From positions 1,426,001 to 1,490,000 of the forward strand of contig NZ_MRCI01000001.1 in assembly GCF_001922575.1 (NCBI RefSeq): a stretch of 64,000 bases of DNA, given 5' to 3'. This document shows, one piece after another, positions 45,387 through 54,875 of this stretch (position 1 is its first letter; every line of letters starts with the position of its first letter). The stretch comes from Neptunomonas phycophila (GTDB taxonomy: Bacteria > Pseudomonadota > Gammaproteobacteria > Pseudomonadales > Balneatricaceae). The position numbers and the translations under genes were made by a program. The notes below the pieces were generated by a model. It ran no database searches, was not told the DNA's origin, and saw only the letters and a list, made by a program, of their open reading frames with translations.

Positions 45387-46741
45387 GAGCTCTTACCTTT
45401 TGTTGTTTTTTGAAATAGCGCCATCGATTCAACGTGGTTCGTTTGTGGGAACATATCCATTACTCCAAAGCGCACCATCGAATAGCCTTTTTGGGTTAAC
45501 AGTTCTGCATCTCGCGCTAATGCCGACGGCTCGCAAGAAATATAAAGAATATCAGTTGCTGTTGCGGGCAATTGTTTTAACAGTTCGTATGCGCCGGTTC
45601 TAGGAGGGTCTAGGATTATTTTGTTTATAGGCTTATTAAGCCATGTTTCGCTTGATAGATCTTTACTCAGATCCGCCCGAAAAAATTGGGCATTAGTAAG
45701 GTTATTGCGGGTTGCGTTAGCGGTTGCTTGTGCAACCATTTTTTCGATACCTTCAACACCGATAATGTGGTTAACATAGGGGGCGATGGGTAAAGTAAAG
45801 TTGCCTAAACCGCAGAATAAATCGAGTACGTTGTCGCTTTTGTCTAGGGCTAACCAGCTCAATGCTTGGTCAATCATTTTATCATTAACGGCAGGGTTTA
45901 CTTGTAAGAAATCACCTGAAGCAAAGTCTAGTCTTAAGTTGCCATTAAGCAGCTGATAATAGTCGTCATGTTGCTGATGTAGGTTTAGTGTCTTTGTATC
46001 TGTTTGAATAAATAGATTGAATGCCTTTTGTTCTGCCCATGTGCTAAGCAGTTTTTTGTCACTGCTTTTTAAACTGCCTTTGCAGCGTAGTGTCAAGGTT
46101 ATACCTGCATCACCCAGTTGTACTTCGGCATGTGTAAGTTGTTTGGGGTTGCTCAGGGTAGATAAGCTCTTTTGTAGGTCAGTAAAGATTCCATCTAGGC
46201 GGGGCGACAAAACTGGGCAATGTTTAATGGGTAAAAGTTTGTTTGACTGGCGTCGTCTAAACCCTGCTATGACTTCATCGTTGCGCTGCAAGACATTCAG
46301 TCCGACCCTAGCCGATCGCCTGTATCCGAAAGCGTCAGATAGAATAGGCGCATCTATTTGTGCTGGGGTAATGCTGCTCATTCGCTGTAGAAGGCTCAGC
46401 ACATTTTCTTCTTTGTAACGTATTTGTTCAGCCGTAGCTAAATGTTGTAACTGGCAGCCGCCGCAATCTTCATAATGCCCGCAGGTTGGGCTTACACGCT
46501 CACTGGATGGTGTAACGATTGATTGCACAGAGGCTTCGTCAAACCGTTTATGTGTTTGTGTGACTTTGGCTATAACTGTCTCTCCAGGTAACACTCCCTC
46601 AATAAAAATGGTCTTTCCGTTTAAGCGCGCGACGCCGCGTCCATCATGGCTTAATCGTTCAATATCTACTGTAAAGGGGGCATTGGACGATGCAGGTTTG
46701 CGCGGGGCAGGCCGGCCAAAGCGAATGGCATTTTTTTTCAT
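45383..46741 (-). CDS. rlmD: 23S rRNA (uracil-1939-C5)-methyltransferase
   Basis: ATG 46741 with AGGA 7 bp upstream gives 452 residues; an earlier start adds 13 unlikely ones. It has an N-terminal TRAM domain (TVDIERLSHDGRGVARL). The iron-sulfur cysteines lie in TCGHYEDCGGCQL. The SAM motif is LDLFCGLGNFTLP, with DPPRTGA following. The catalytic Cys is in ISCEPSALARD. It lies upstream of and overlapping rluA. Both are 23S rRNA modification enzymes. Confidence 0.94.
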   Translation of the reverse strand: MKKNAIRFGRPAPRKPASSNAPFTVDIERLSHDGRGVARLNGKTIFIEGVLPGETVIAKVTQTHKRFDEASVQSIVTPSSERVSPTCGHYEDCGGCQLQHLATAEQIRYKEENVLSLLQRMSSITPAQIDAPILSDAFGYRRSARVGLNVLQRNDEVIAGFRRRQSNKLLPIKHCPVLSPRLDGIFTDLQKSLSTLSNPKQLTHAEVQLGDAGITLTLRCKGSLKSSDKKLLSTWAEQKAFNLFIQTDTKTLNLHQQHDDYYQLLNGNLRLDFASGDFLQVNPAVNDKMIDQALSWLALDKSDNVLDLFCGLGNFTLPIAPYVNHIIGVEGIEKMVAQATANATRNNLTNAQFFRADLSKDLSSETWLNKPINKIILDPPRTGAYELLKQLPATATDILYISCEPSALARDAELLTQKGYSMVRFGVMDMFPQTNHVESMALFQKTTKGKSS

Positions 46742-46930
46742 AGAGGTATCCTGAATTTGAGCGCGGCTATAGTAGCACAAAGCATTACCGGATCGGTTTG
46801 TTGTGTTGATTGAAATTGTGTGTTGCCTTGACTTTTTTTGTCACTGGGCGCAAATTCTGCGTGTAATCATGCAAAAGCCGCATGAATTCAAGGAAGAAGT
46901 TATTCAGATTAGCAGCATAAGGAACATGAT

Positions 46931-47656
46931 GTGCTTACTGAGGCCGGTACTCGCGTTAATTTTGATTTGATTTTAACGGTAGCAATTCTACTGAACTTAC
47001 TATTAGCTTTATTTTTGAGGCGCCATAAACGTCGACTCCCTTACATAAATCGATACAAATTTCCCGACACTATTCGAAATAAACTGCTAGAAAAGTACCC
47101 TCACTTTAACGATTCAGATATCGATATGATCTTGGATGGTTTACGTTCGTACTTTCATATTTGTAATGTCGCCGGTAACAACGCAGTCGCTATGCCATCA
47201 AAAGTTGTAGACGAGGCGTGGCATGAATTTATTTTATTTACAGCGCAGTATCGTAAGTTTTGTAAAAAGGGGTTGGGCCGCTTCTTAGATCATGTGCCAA
47301 GTTTGCCCCTTAACAATCCCGCACAACACATGGGCAATGCAAGTCTAAAAAGGGCATGGCGGCTATCGTGTGAACGAGAAAAAATTGATCATGTAAACCC
47401 GCCTGCGCTACCTTTATTGTTTGCAATTGACGAGCTGCTTAAAGTACAAGATGGCTTTTATTATTCGCTTGTTGGTGAGGCTTTAGAGGGAGTGAATGAT
47501 ACAAAGAACTTTCCAGTTGCACGGATTGGCTGTACGAGTAACGCAAAATGTGGGGCCTCCTGTTCTTCAGCTTATGAGTCAGAAGCGGCACCTGATGTCG
47601 ATTCCACTCAGCCATCGCCGACATTTTCGTTCTTTACGAACAGTTTGAGCAAATAG
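46931..47656 (+). CDS. Membrane-anchored protein with a glycine-rich-domain-protein-like core and Cys tail
   Basis: GTG 46931 with AAGGA 7 bp upstream; the nearby ATGs are out of frame. The 241-residue product has one membrane segment (10-29) and a basic RRHKRR following it, so the rest is likely cytosolic. The core block VVDEAWHEFILFTAQYRKFC (92-111) with DHVP resembles bacterial members of the glycine-rich-domain-protein family (unknown function). The tail has C201, C207 and C211 (GCTSNAKCGASCS) in a Ser-rich stretch. Confidence 0.68.
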   Translation: MLTEAGTRVNFDLILTVAILLNLLLALFLRRHKRRLPYINRYKFPDTIRNKLLEKYPHFNDSDIDMILDGLRSYFHICNVAGNNAVAMPSKVVDEAWHEFILFTAQYRKFCKKGLGRFLDHVPSLPLNNPAQHMGNASLKRAWRLSCEREKIDHVNPPALPLLFAIDELLKVQDGFYYSLVGEALEGVNDTKNFPVARIGCTSNAKCGASCSSAYESEAAPDVDSTQPSPTFSFFTNSLSK

Positions 47657-47738
47657 CTAGCTTACATTTTGCGCGTGTCTCACACTAACTTCTCTATTTT
47701 GCGATATAGTAGTTCCAATCGTTTCTAGGAGAAAAATT

Positions 47739-48722
47739 GTGGCAGAACATCCGTTTGCTCCCTTTGTACGTATTTTAGGAAAAGGCAAAAAAGGGTCTCG
47801 TTCTTTAACTGAGGATGAGGCTTTTGACGCAATGAGCATGATCCTAACTGATCAAGTACGCCCCGAGCAGTTAGGTGCATTTCTTATGTTGCTTCGAGTC
47901 AAAGAAGAGTCGCCCGAGGAGCTTACCGGTTTTGTGAAAGCCGCTCGCTTACACGCTCATGCGCCAAGTTCTCTGCAAGTCGATTTGGATTGGTCGTCCT
48001 ACGCGGGTAAAAAGCGCCAACTTCCGTGGTATATGCTGGCGGCCTTTGTATTATCGGGGGAAGGTGTGCGTGTGTTCATGCATGGTTCTCGTGGGCATAC
48101 ACCCGGACGGATTTACACTGAAGATATGCTGTCTTTGTTTGGTATGTCAGCTTCCCAAACATGGGATGAGGTGCAGCAGGCCTTAGACTCACACAGCTTT
48201 GCATTTATGTCTATTAATACTCTTGTACCGCGACTTGGTGAAATTATTGAATTGCGATCAATCTTGGGTTTGCGTTCACCCGTGCACACGTTGTGCCGAC
48301 TTATAAATCCTCTTTCTGCAAGCTGCACAGTCGATGGTGTCTTCCATCCGGCTTATGCGCCTATGCACCAAAAAGCTAGCCACTTATTAGGTGTTCAACA
48401 TAGTTTAACGATTCGAGGGGATGGTGGTGAGGCTGAGCTAAAACCCGATTCAGATTGTGAGGTTAGATGGATAAAAGAAGGTCAGCTATCAGATCAGATT
48501 TGGTCTCGTGTTTATCCTCGTCGATTAGTAAAAGAGGAGACACTCGAAACAGACCAGCTATTAGCATTGTGGCGCGGCGAACTGACACATGAGTATGGAG
48601 AAGGGGCTTTAATATCAACACTCGCTGCTTTACTCGTTTTATTAGGTAAGGCGGAGGATCAAGCTTCGGCGGTGCCATTAGCTGAGTTGTATTGGAAACG
48701 GCGTAATAAAGCGCGTTTTTAA
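47739..48722 (+). CDS. YbiB/TrpD2-type phosphoribosyltransferase-like protein
   Basis: GTG 47739 with TAGGAG before it; 327 residues. It has the anthranilate phosphoribosyltransferase fold order: LTEDEAFDAMSMILTDQVRPEQLGAFLMLLRVKEE, then the GSRGHTPGR loop, which differs from true TrpD. Such YbiB proteins bind nucleic acid and lack TrpD activity. The trp genes elsewhere in the window do not make it a biosynthetic TrpD. Confidence 0.85.
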   Translation: MAEHPFAPFVRILGKGKKGSRSLTEDEAFDAMSMILTDQVRPEQLGAFLMLLRVKEESPEELTGFVKAARLHAHAPSSLQVDLDWSSYAGKKRQLPWYMLAAFVLSGEGVRVFMHGSRGHTPGRIYTEDMLSLFGMSASQTWDEVQQALDSHSFAFMSINTLVPRLGEIIELRSILGLRSPVHTLCRLINPLSASCTVDGVFHPAYAPMHQKASHLLGVQHSLTIRGDGGEAELKPDSDCEVRWIKEGQLSDQIWSRVYPRRLVKEETLETDQLLALWRGELTHEYGEGALISTLAALLVLLGKAEDQASAVPLAELYWKRRNKARF

Positions 48723-48907
48723 TATAGTTTGTTCGGGCAATGCATAATTGTGGTGCTTGAGTTTTGATAAAGCAGGCGTTGTTATGGCTAAGTAATGCGA
48801 ATTTAATACCGTTACTTGAAAAGATTGTTTTCGCACCAATAATCACTTCTACAGGCTCAGCTGACACAATGTAAAAAGTACTACTATAGCTAATAGCTGA
48901 TCAATTT

Positions 48908-48937
48908 ACTCAGGATTGCAATGCGTGTATCCTGAGT
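48908..48937 (+). promoter_or_regulatory. Inverted repeat upstream of nfuA
   Basis: ACTCAGGAT at 48908-48916 and ATCCTGAGT at 48929-48937 are exact 9-bp inverted repeats around a 12-nt centre. The repeat ends 32 bp before the nfuA start. It may be an operator or a leader hairpin. It does not look like a known IscR site. Confidence 0.5.
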
Positions 48938-48969
48938 GTAAATGTAAGTCGGTCATCAGGTGTTTTATT

Positions 48970-49563
48970 ATGAATATGACGGTTACCAAAGGCGCAGAAG
49001 TTTATCTGGCTGATCTGCTTGAAAAGCAGAACGTAGAAGGTATCGCAGTAAGAATGTTTGTTACACAGCCCGGTACGCCGTATGCTGAAACGTGTTTGGC
49101 TTATTGTCGCCCGGATGAAATCAATCCAGAAGATGAAATTTTAGAATTGGAACATTTGCGTTTCTATTTTGAGCGCAACAGCCTTCCTTACTTAGAAGAA
49201 GCGACAGTCGATTATTCTCAGGACCGCATGGGTGGCCAACTCACGATTAAAGCCCCAAATGCTAAAGTCCCTAAAGTGTCATCTGACAGCCCGATGAATG
49301 AGCAAATCAACTATATCTTATATTCTGAAATCAATCCTGGCCTTGCTTCTCATGGCGGTGAAGTAAAGCTAATGGAGCTGCTAGAGGAAGAAGAAGGGTA
49401 CATTGCCATTTTACAATTTGGCGGTGGTTGCCAGGGCTGTAGTGCTGTTGACCTAACTCTTAAAGATGGGGTCGAAAAAACATTAATAGAAAGGCTTCCT
49501 GGCTTAGTCGCTGTTAAAGATGTAACCGATCACACGGTGACAGATAACGCGTACTATAAATAA
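48970..49563 (+). CDS. nfuA: Fe-S cluster carrier NfuA
   Basis: ATG 48970 with AGG 9 bp upstream gives 197 residues; an earlier in-frame ATG (48916) lies within the inverted repeat and is unlikely. The N-terminal degenerate A-type domain (1-~95) is followed by a Nfu domain with C154 and C157 in [14 protein letters not shown], which hold a cluster between two subunits. NfuA delivers 4Fe-4S clusters and protects under oxidative stress. Confidence 0.94.
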   Translation: MNMTVTKGAEVYLADLLEKQNVEGIAVRMFVTQPGTPYAETCLAYCRPDEINPEDEILELEHLRFYFERNSLPYLEEATVDYSQDRMGGQLTIKAPNAKVPKVSSDSPMNEQINYILYSEINPGLASHGGEVKLMELLEEEEGYIAILQFGGGCQGCSAVDLTLKDGVEKTLIERLPGLVAVKDVTDHTVTDNAYYK

Positions 49564-49576
49564 ACATCCTCCCTTG

Positions 49577-49603
49577 GCCGCATTCAGGGTGTCTGTATGC
49601 GGC
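49577..49603. terminator. Hairpin after nfuA
   Basis: GCCGCAT and ATGCGGC pair over a 13-nt loop, 14 bp after nfuA. There is no T-run, so terminator function is doubtful. Confidence 0.35.
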
Positions 49604-49686
49604 ATCCACATTGCGTGTTTACAAATGAGTTGCTATAACTCCAAGAGCTTGTCATTCAATATCGGGCAATAATGTGAGTATGTTAA

Positions 49687-49714
49687 CTTGTTTTTCTGTT
49701 TAGCGTCCCCATAA
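49687..49714 (+). promoter_or_regulatory. Heat-shock (sigma-32-like) promoter of lon
   Basis: CTTGTTT at 49687 and CCCCATAA from 49707, with 13 bp between them, match the sigma-32 pattern CTTGAAA / CCCCAT-T used by E. coli lon. It lies about 90 bp before the lon ATG. Confidence 0.75.
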
Positions 49715-49801
49715 ATTATTTTTGATATTAATGTCCATTTTTTCGCACCTAGGCTTACTATCTATTAACCTAAGGTGCCCTGTAGAGAGGCAAAATCCAC
49801 T

Positions 49802-52228
49802 ATGGATAAGTTAGAAGCTAATGCCGATACGTTACATGTAGAGCTTCCCGTTCTGCCGCTACGCGATGTTGTTGTGTACCCTCATATGGTTATTCCTTTG
49901 TTTGTTGGCCGTGAAAAGTCTATCGAAGCATTGGAAGCAGCAATGGAGGGTGATAAAGAAATTTTACTGATAGCCCAGAAAAATGCCTCTGACGATGAGC
50001 CTGTAGCTAGCGATCTCTTCAATATTGGTACCGTTGCCAGTGTCTTGCAAATGCTAAAACTGCCCGACGGAACAGTTAAAGTTTTGGTTGAGGGTGACTA
50101 TCGAGCACAAATTAATGAGCTCGCAGACGATGAAGGTTTCTTTTCGGCGACTGTTAGTAGTTTGCCTGTTGAAAAGTTAAGTGCAGCTGAGAGTGAAGTT
50201 TATAAGCGCACAGCATTAGAGCAGTTTGATCGCTTTATACAAATTAACAAAAAAATACCATCTGAAGTGCTCACGTCACTACAGAATATTGATGATATAG
50301 GCCGCTTATCAGACACGATTGCGGCTCACATGTCATTAAAGTTGGATGAAAAGCAAAGCATTCTCGAAATGCTTGATAATCGCCAACGCTTAGAGCATTT
50401 GATGTCACTCATGGAAGCCGAAATCGACCTTGTTGAAGTCGAGAAACGGATCCGTGGTCGTGTTAAAAAGCAGATGGAAAAAAGCCAGCGTGAGTACTAT
50501 CTCAATGAGCAAATGAAGGCCATCCAGAAAGAGTTGGGTGACCTCGATGAGAATGGCGCAAGCGATATTGAAGAACTGAAAAATAAGATCGATGCAGCGA
50601 GTATGCCCAAAGAGGCGTACGATAAAACGTTAGCAGAGTATAATAAGCTCAAAATGATGTCCCCAATGTCCGCTGAAGCAACCGTTGTACGTGGGTATAT
50701 CGATTGGATGCTGCAAATACCTTGGTCTAAACGCTCAAAAGTGCGCCATGATATGGCTCAGGCCGAAGCGATTTTAAATGAAGATCACTTTGGGTTAGAA
50801 GAGGTCAAAGAGCGTATTTTAGAGTATTTAGCCGTCCAAAAACGGGTTAAGAAGCTCAAAGGACCAATATTGTGCTTAGTAGGTCCTCCTGGGGTCGGTA
50901 AAACCTCTCTAGGCCGTTCTATTGCGCGCGCAACTAACCGTAAATATGTGCGTATGGCTTTAGGTGGCGTGCGGGATGAGGCTGAAATTCGTGGACACCG
51001 TCGCACGTATATCGGTTCGATGCCTGGTAAGTTGATTCAGAAAATGGCGAAGGTGGGTGTTCGAAACCCGTTATTCCTACTTGATGAAATCGACAAAATG
51101 GGTATGGACCATCGTGGTGATCCTTCCTCTGCGTTATTAGAAGTGCTTGATCCTGAGCAAAACTCGTCATTCAATGACCATTATTTGGAAGTGGATTACG
51201 ATTTATCGGACGTTATGTTCGTATGTACATCTAATTCCATGAATATCCCTGGCCCGTTACTGGACAGAATGGAACTAATACGCATCCCTGGTTACACAGA
51301 AGATGAAAAGTTAAACATTGCGCGTAAATATCTTGTGCCAAAGCAGATCAAGCAAAATGGGCTTAAAGATAAAGAGATCGAAGTGGGCGATGACGCCATC
51401 ACAGGTTTGATCCGTTACTACACGCGTGAAGCAGGTGTTCGTGGACTTGAAAGAGAAGTTGCTAAAATCTGCCGAAAAGTCGTAAAAGATTTATCTTTAG
51501 GCAAATTGAAAGCTCCGGTTAAGATTACATCTGCAGAATTAGAGCACTACAGCGGAATCCAAAAATGTAAATTTGGTTTAGCTGAAGAGAAAGATCAAAT
51601 TGGCCAAGTGACAGGATTAGCTTGGACCCAAGTAGGCGGTGATATCTTATCAATAGAATCCACTGTTGTACCGGGTAAGGGTAGGCAAGTCACTACGGGT
51701 AGCCTAGGCGATGTAATGAAGGAATCTATACAGGCCGCCTTGACTGTGGTTAGAAGTCGAGCACGTTCTTTAGGTATTCCCGCGGATTTTCATGAGAAAA
51801 ATGATGTCCACATTCATGTTCCAGAAGGTGCTACGCCAAAAGATGGCCCAAGTGCGGGTATAGGCATGTGTACAGCTCTGGTTTCAGCGCTGACTAATAT
51901 ACCTGTCCGGGCTGATGTAGCGATGACAGGTGAAATTACGTTGCGTGGACAAGTACTGCCAATTGGTGGTTTAAAAGAGAAGTTATTAGCCGCGCACCGT
52001 GGTGGTATTAAAACGGTAGTCATTCCTGATGAAAATCAGCGTGACCTGAAAGAAATACCTGATAACATTAAGGCCGACCTAGATATTAAGGCCGTAAAAT
52101 GGATTGATGAAGTTCTTGAAATTGCCTTGACTTATCAACCTAAGCCGCTATCAGATGAAGAAGTAGAAGCTGCTTCTTCAGAAAAAAAATCGTCTAAGTC
52201 TGAAACAGGACAAATAAACACGCATTAA
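49802..52228 (+). CDS. lon: ATP-dependent protease Lon
   Basis: Lon is the cytosolic AAA+ protease for misfolded and regulatory proteins. ATG 49802 fits orthologue starts; GTG 49775 adds nine residues. The 808-residue protein has an N-terminal substrate domain ([15 protein letters not shown]). Walker A is [11 protein letters not shown] and Walker [11 protein letters not shown]. The catalytic dyad is S684 (GPSAG) and K727 (LKEKLL). It lies before hupB and ppiD but 47 kb from clpX. Confidence 0.98.
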   Translation: MDKLEANADTLHVELPVLPLRDVVVYPHMVIPLFVGREKSIEALEAAMEGDKEILLIAQKNASDDEPVASDLFNIGTVASVLQMLKLPDGTVKVLVEGDYRAQINELADDEGFFSATVSSLPVEKLSAAESEVYKRTALEQFDRFIQINKKIPSEVLTSLQNIDDIGRLSDTIAAHMSLKLDEKQSILEMLDNRQRLEHLMSLMEAEIDLVEVEKRIRGRVKKQMEKSQREYYLNEQMKAIQKELGDLDENGASDIEELKNKIDAASMPKEAYDKTLAEYNKLKMMSPMSAEATVVRGYIDWMLQIPWSKRSKVRHDMAQAEAILNEDHFGLEEVKERILEYLAVQKRVKKLKGPILCLVGPPGVGKTSLGRSIARATNRKYVRMALGGVRDEAEIRGHRRTYIGSMPGKLIQKMAKVGVRNPLFLLDEIDKMGMDHRGDPSSALLEVLDPEQNSSFNDHYLEVDYDLSDVMFVCTSNSMNIPGPLLDRMELIRIPGYTEDEKLNIARKYLVPKQIKQNGLKDKEIEVGDDAITGLIRYYTREAGVRGLEREVAKICRKVVKDLSLGKLKAPVKITSAELEHYSGIQKCKFGLAEEKDQIGQVTGLAWTQVGGDILSIESTVVPGKGRQVTTGSLGDVMKESIQAALTVVRSRARSLGIPADFHEKNDVHIHVPEGATPKDGPSAGIGMCTALVSALTNIPVRADVAMTGEITLRGQVLPIGGLKEKLLAAHRGGIKTVVIPDENQRDLKEIPDNIKADLDIKAVKWIDEVLEIALTYQPKPLSDEEVEAASSEKKSSKSETGQINTH

Positions 52229-52261
52229 CCGGAAACATAGGCAGAATCAGGGGGTTGGAGC

Positions 52262-52291
52262 TTGACACTTGTTTCTGCCAGTTGGTATAAA
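52262..52291 (+). promoter_or_regulatory. Sigma-70 promoter of hupB
   Basis: TTGACA at 52262-52267 and TATAAA at 52286-52291 are separated by 18 bp. They lie 71 bp before the hupB start, between lon and hupB. Confidence 0.75.
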
Positions 52292-52361
52292 GTGCGAGAT
52301 ATTTGTGCTGGGCATGGACTACAGAACATAAAAAATAATCGACTCGATAAAGGGGAACATC

Positions 52362-52637
52362 GTGAACAAGTCTGAATTAATCGACGCAATTGCAGCATCT
52401 GCAGACATTCCAAAAGCAGCTGCTGGTCGCGCATTAGACGGTGCTTTAGATTCTATCTCTTCTGCTTTGCAGAAAGGTGAGTCAGTAGCACTTGTTGGTT
52501 TTGGTACTTTTTCTGTAAAAGAGCGCGCGGCACGTACAGGTCGTAACCCTCAGACAGGCAACCCAATTGAAATTGCTGCGGCTACATTGCCGACTTTCAA
52601 ACCGGGTAAAGCGCTTAAAGACGCAGTTAATAAGTAA
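52362..52637 (+). CDS. hupB: DNA-binding protein HU-beta
   Basis: HU bends and compacts DNA as a dimer. At 91 residues it has standard length. It starts [27 protein letters not shown]. The DNA-contacting arm has [26 protein letters not shown] and the end is [18 protein letters not shown]-type SD lies upstream. The lon-hupB-tRNA-ppiD order is a common gammaproteobacterial arrangement. Confidence 0.98.
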   Translation: MNKSELIDAIAASADIPKAAAGRALDGALDSISSALQKGESVALVGFGTFSVKERAARTGRNPQTGNPIEIAAATLPTFKPGKALKDAVNK

Positions 52638-52674
52638 TAGGGGCTAATCGCGTAAGCGTTTTAATCCCGAATCT

Positions 52675-52751
52675 GGAGCGGTAGTTCAGTTGGTTAGAAT
52701 ACCTGCCTGTCACGCAGGGGGTCGCGGGTTCGAGTCCCGTCCGTTCCGCCA
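52675..52751 (+). tRNA. tRNA-Asp (GTC)
   Basis: A 77-nt cloverleaf. The acceptor GGAGCGG pairs with CCGTTCC. The D-arm has AGTTCAGTTGGTTAGA. The anticodon stem CCTGC/GCAGG holds GTC in the loop CTGTCAC. The T-arm is GCGGGTTCGAGTCCCGT, and CCA is encoded at the 3' end. It sits 37 bp after hupB. Confidence 0.98.
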
Positions 52752-52756
52752 CTTTT

Positions 52757-52791
52757 GAAAAAGGCGCATTCTGGGAATGCGCTTTTTTTTT
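52757..52791 (+). terminator. Terminator after tRNA-Asp
   Basis: AAAGGCGCATTC and GAATGCGCTTTT pair across a three-base loop, followed by eight T. Confidence 0.92.
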
Positions 52792-52814
52792 GAACAATGG
52801 ATACTAGGTGAATC

Positions 52815-54695
52815 ATGCTGCAATCGATTCGCGATAATTCTCAAGGTATTGTCGCTAAAGTTATTGTTGGTTTAATCGTTGTTACTTTCGCACTGTTTGG
52901 TGTCGAATCGTTAGTCAGTCTAACGGCAGGCTCCAACGCGCCAGCCAGCGTAAATGGTGAAGAGATCACTGAGCAAGAACTGTATCAGGCAACGCAAATA
53001 CAGCGTCGTCAGTTGCTTTCTCAAATGGGCGAGAATGCAAACCCTGCATTGCTTGATGAGAATGTGATCAGCGGTATGGTTTTAGAAAGCTTAATTGAAC
53101 AAAAAGCTTTATTGATCTCGGCGCAAGATAAAGGTTTGTATGTTTCTGATCGTATGCTTGATCAAATGATCATAGAAACGCCTGACTTCCAAATTGACGG
53201 GAAGTTTAATTCGGATCAATTTCAGGCGGTACTTCGTAACGCTGGTTTAACGCCACTTATGTATCGTGACTTGATGCGCAAAGAGCGAATCTTAGCTCAA
53301 GAGGCTAATGCTTATCAGCTTTCATCGTTTGTTGTGCCAGCGCAGCTAAAACAGGTAGTTGACCTTGAAACGCAAACGCGTTCAGGTAACTACTTTACTA
53401 TGCCGTTAGATATCGAAGCCGCTAAAGTAGCAGTCACCGACGATGAAATTAAGGCTCGCTATGATCAAGAGCGTAGTTCGTTAACAACGCCAGAGCAGGT
53501 CGTTATAGAGTACATTGTGCTTGATAAGCAGGCGATGCGTGATGCGATAACTGTTACTGATGAAGAGTTACAGTCTGAATACCAACAGCGTCAAGCGTCC
53601 TTTGCACCGCAAAATGAGCGTCATGTAGCGCATATTTTGGTTGAAATTTCTCCTGACCAAGATGATGAAGCAGCGCTAGCTAAAGCTGAATCAATTAAGT
53701 CGCAATTGGATCAGGGTGCTGCGTTTGATGAGCTAGCTAAAGCTGAATCGGACGACATTGGCTCGGCTCAATCCGGTGGTGATCTCGGTAATATAACAAC
53801 GGGTATGCTATCTGAGCCCTTTGACAATGCGATGCTTGCGTTAAAACCTGGCGATGTTTCTGAGCCAGTGCGTACAGAGTTTGGCTACCATATCATCAAA
53901 CTGATCAGCGAAACCGAGTCTACAATGCCTTCATTTGAAGAATTAAAGCGTTCTCTTGAAGATGATATCGTGACTCGTAAAGTTGAGTCTGAATACGTAG
54001 AAGGCTTAGAGCAATTAGCGGATACCACGTATTCAGCAGGAGACCTTGCTGAGCCTTCGGAAGTAATGGGCTTACCTATTGAAGTGAGTGAGCCTTTTGA
54101 TCGTTCTGGTGGGGCGGATGTGTTTACGAGTAACACTCAAGTAATTGAAGCGGCATTTGCTGATGAGCAATTAAATGAAGGACTCAATAGTACGCCGATA
54201 GAGATTGATCAAGACCGTACTATGGTTTTACGCGTCAAAGACCATTTTGAGCCTCGAGAGCTATCGTTAGAAGAAGTCTCTGATCAGTTACGAGATCAAA
54301 TAGCCTATGATAATGCTTCAAAAGCGTTGAATGAAAAAGCTGATAGTAAATTAGCCGCGTTAAATAGCGGTACATCATTATCCATGGCTGCTGATGATGC
54401 TCAGGTAAATGCGCTTGAGTCGCTTAGCCGTTCAGCTTCTTCAGCTCCCGCCGAAGTGGTTGGTAAACTATTTGCTATGCCGCATCCTGATGGTGCTCCT
54501 ACAGCCTCTAAAGCTGTATTAGCTGACGGAAGTGTGGCGGTCATTCAATTAACTGCTGTGACTCAATCAGAAGCGGCAGAAAATGAAGATACGTTGAACG
54601 CAATGGGGCAATATTTAGCCTCAATGAAAGGTCAGGAAGCGTATAAAATGGTTGCTAAGTCCGTTACTGATAGCGCTGAAATTGAGCGTAAATAG
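52815..54695 (+). CDS. ppiD: Periplasmic folding chaperone PpiD
   Basis: PpiD is an inner-membrane-anchored SurA-like chaperone near the Sec translocon. The 626-residue protein has one N-terminal membrane helix (about 12-32, GIVAKVIVGLIVVTFALFG). The SurA-N-like region follows. A parvulin domain lies at about 270-365 (RHVAHILVEISPDQ and SEPVRTEFGYHIIKL). The long C-terminal part is variable. The lon-hupB-ppiD order supports it. Confidence 0.95.
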   Translation: MLQSIRDNSQGIVAKVIVGLIVVTFALFGVESLVSLTAGSNAPASVNGEEITEQELYQATQIQRRQLLSQMGENANPALLDENVISGMVLESLIEQKALLISAQDKGLYVSDRMLDQMIIETPDFQIDGKFNSDQFQAVLRNAGLTPLMYRDLMRKERILAQEANAYQLSSFVVPAQLKQVVDLETQTRSGNYFTMPLDIEAAKVAVTDDEIKARYDQERSSLTTPEQVVIEYIVLDKQAMRDAITVTDEELQSEYQQRQASFAPQNERHVAHILVEISPDQDDEAALAKAESIKSQLDQGAAFDELAKAESDDIGSAQSGGDLGNITTGMLSEPFDNAMLALKPGDVSEPVRTEFGYHIIKLISETESTMPSFEELKRSLEDDIVTRKVESEYVEGLEQLADTTYSAGDLAEPSEVMGLPIEVSEPFDRSGGADVFTSNTQVIEAAFADEQLNEGLNSTPIEIDQDRTMVLRVKDHFEPRELSLEEVSDQLRDQIAYDNASKALNEKADSKLAALNSGTSLSMAADDAQVNALESLSRSASSAPAEVVGKLFAMPHPDGAPTASKAVLADGSVAVIQLTAVTQSEAAENEDTLNAMGQYLASMKGQEAYKMVAKSVTDSAEIERK

Positions 54696-54709
54696 AACAG
54701 ACGTATATG

Positions 54710-54742
54710 AAAAAGCCTAGCTTGTTTGCTAGGCTTTTTTTT
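54710..54742 (+). terminator. Terminator after ppiD
   Basis: AAAAAGCCTAGC and GCTAGGCTTTTT pair around TTGTTT, followed by a T-run. Confidence 0.9.
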
Positions 54743-54763
54743 GTCTATGTATATTAGCATTTG

Positions 54764-54777
54764 TTGATGTAAGTTAA
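54764..54777. promoter_or_regulatory. Possible FNR/Anr half-match upstream of cydA
   Basis: TTGATGTAAGTTAA has a perfect TTGAT half and a poor second half (consensus ATCAA). It sits 99 bp before the cydA ATG. Oxygen control of cyd operons by FNR or ArcA is well known, but this site is weak. Confidence 0.3.
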
Positions 54778-54875
54778 TGATTTAAATGTGGGCCTATTTT
54801 AATCTGCACTAGTTTAGTGGTAGGTGCTTCTTACTGTGTTAAGCGCCTAATTTAAATATGCAGAAGTAGGTCAAA

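Noticed and set aside
48463-48867. A 134-codon minus-strand ORF overlapping the YbiB-type gene and its downstream spacer
   Set aside because: No SD at its start. Most of its length is antisense to the YbiB-type coding region, and the translation is unlike a normal protein.
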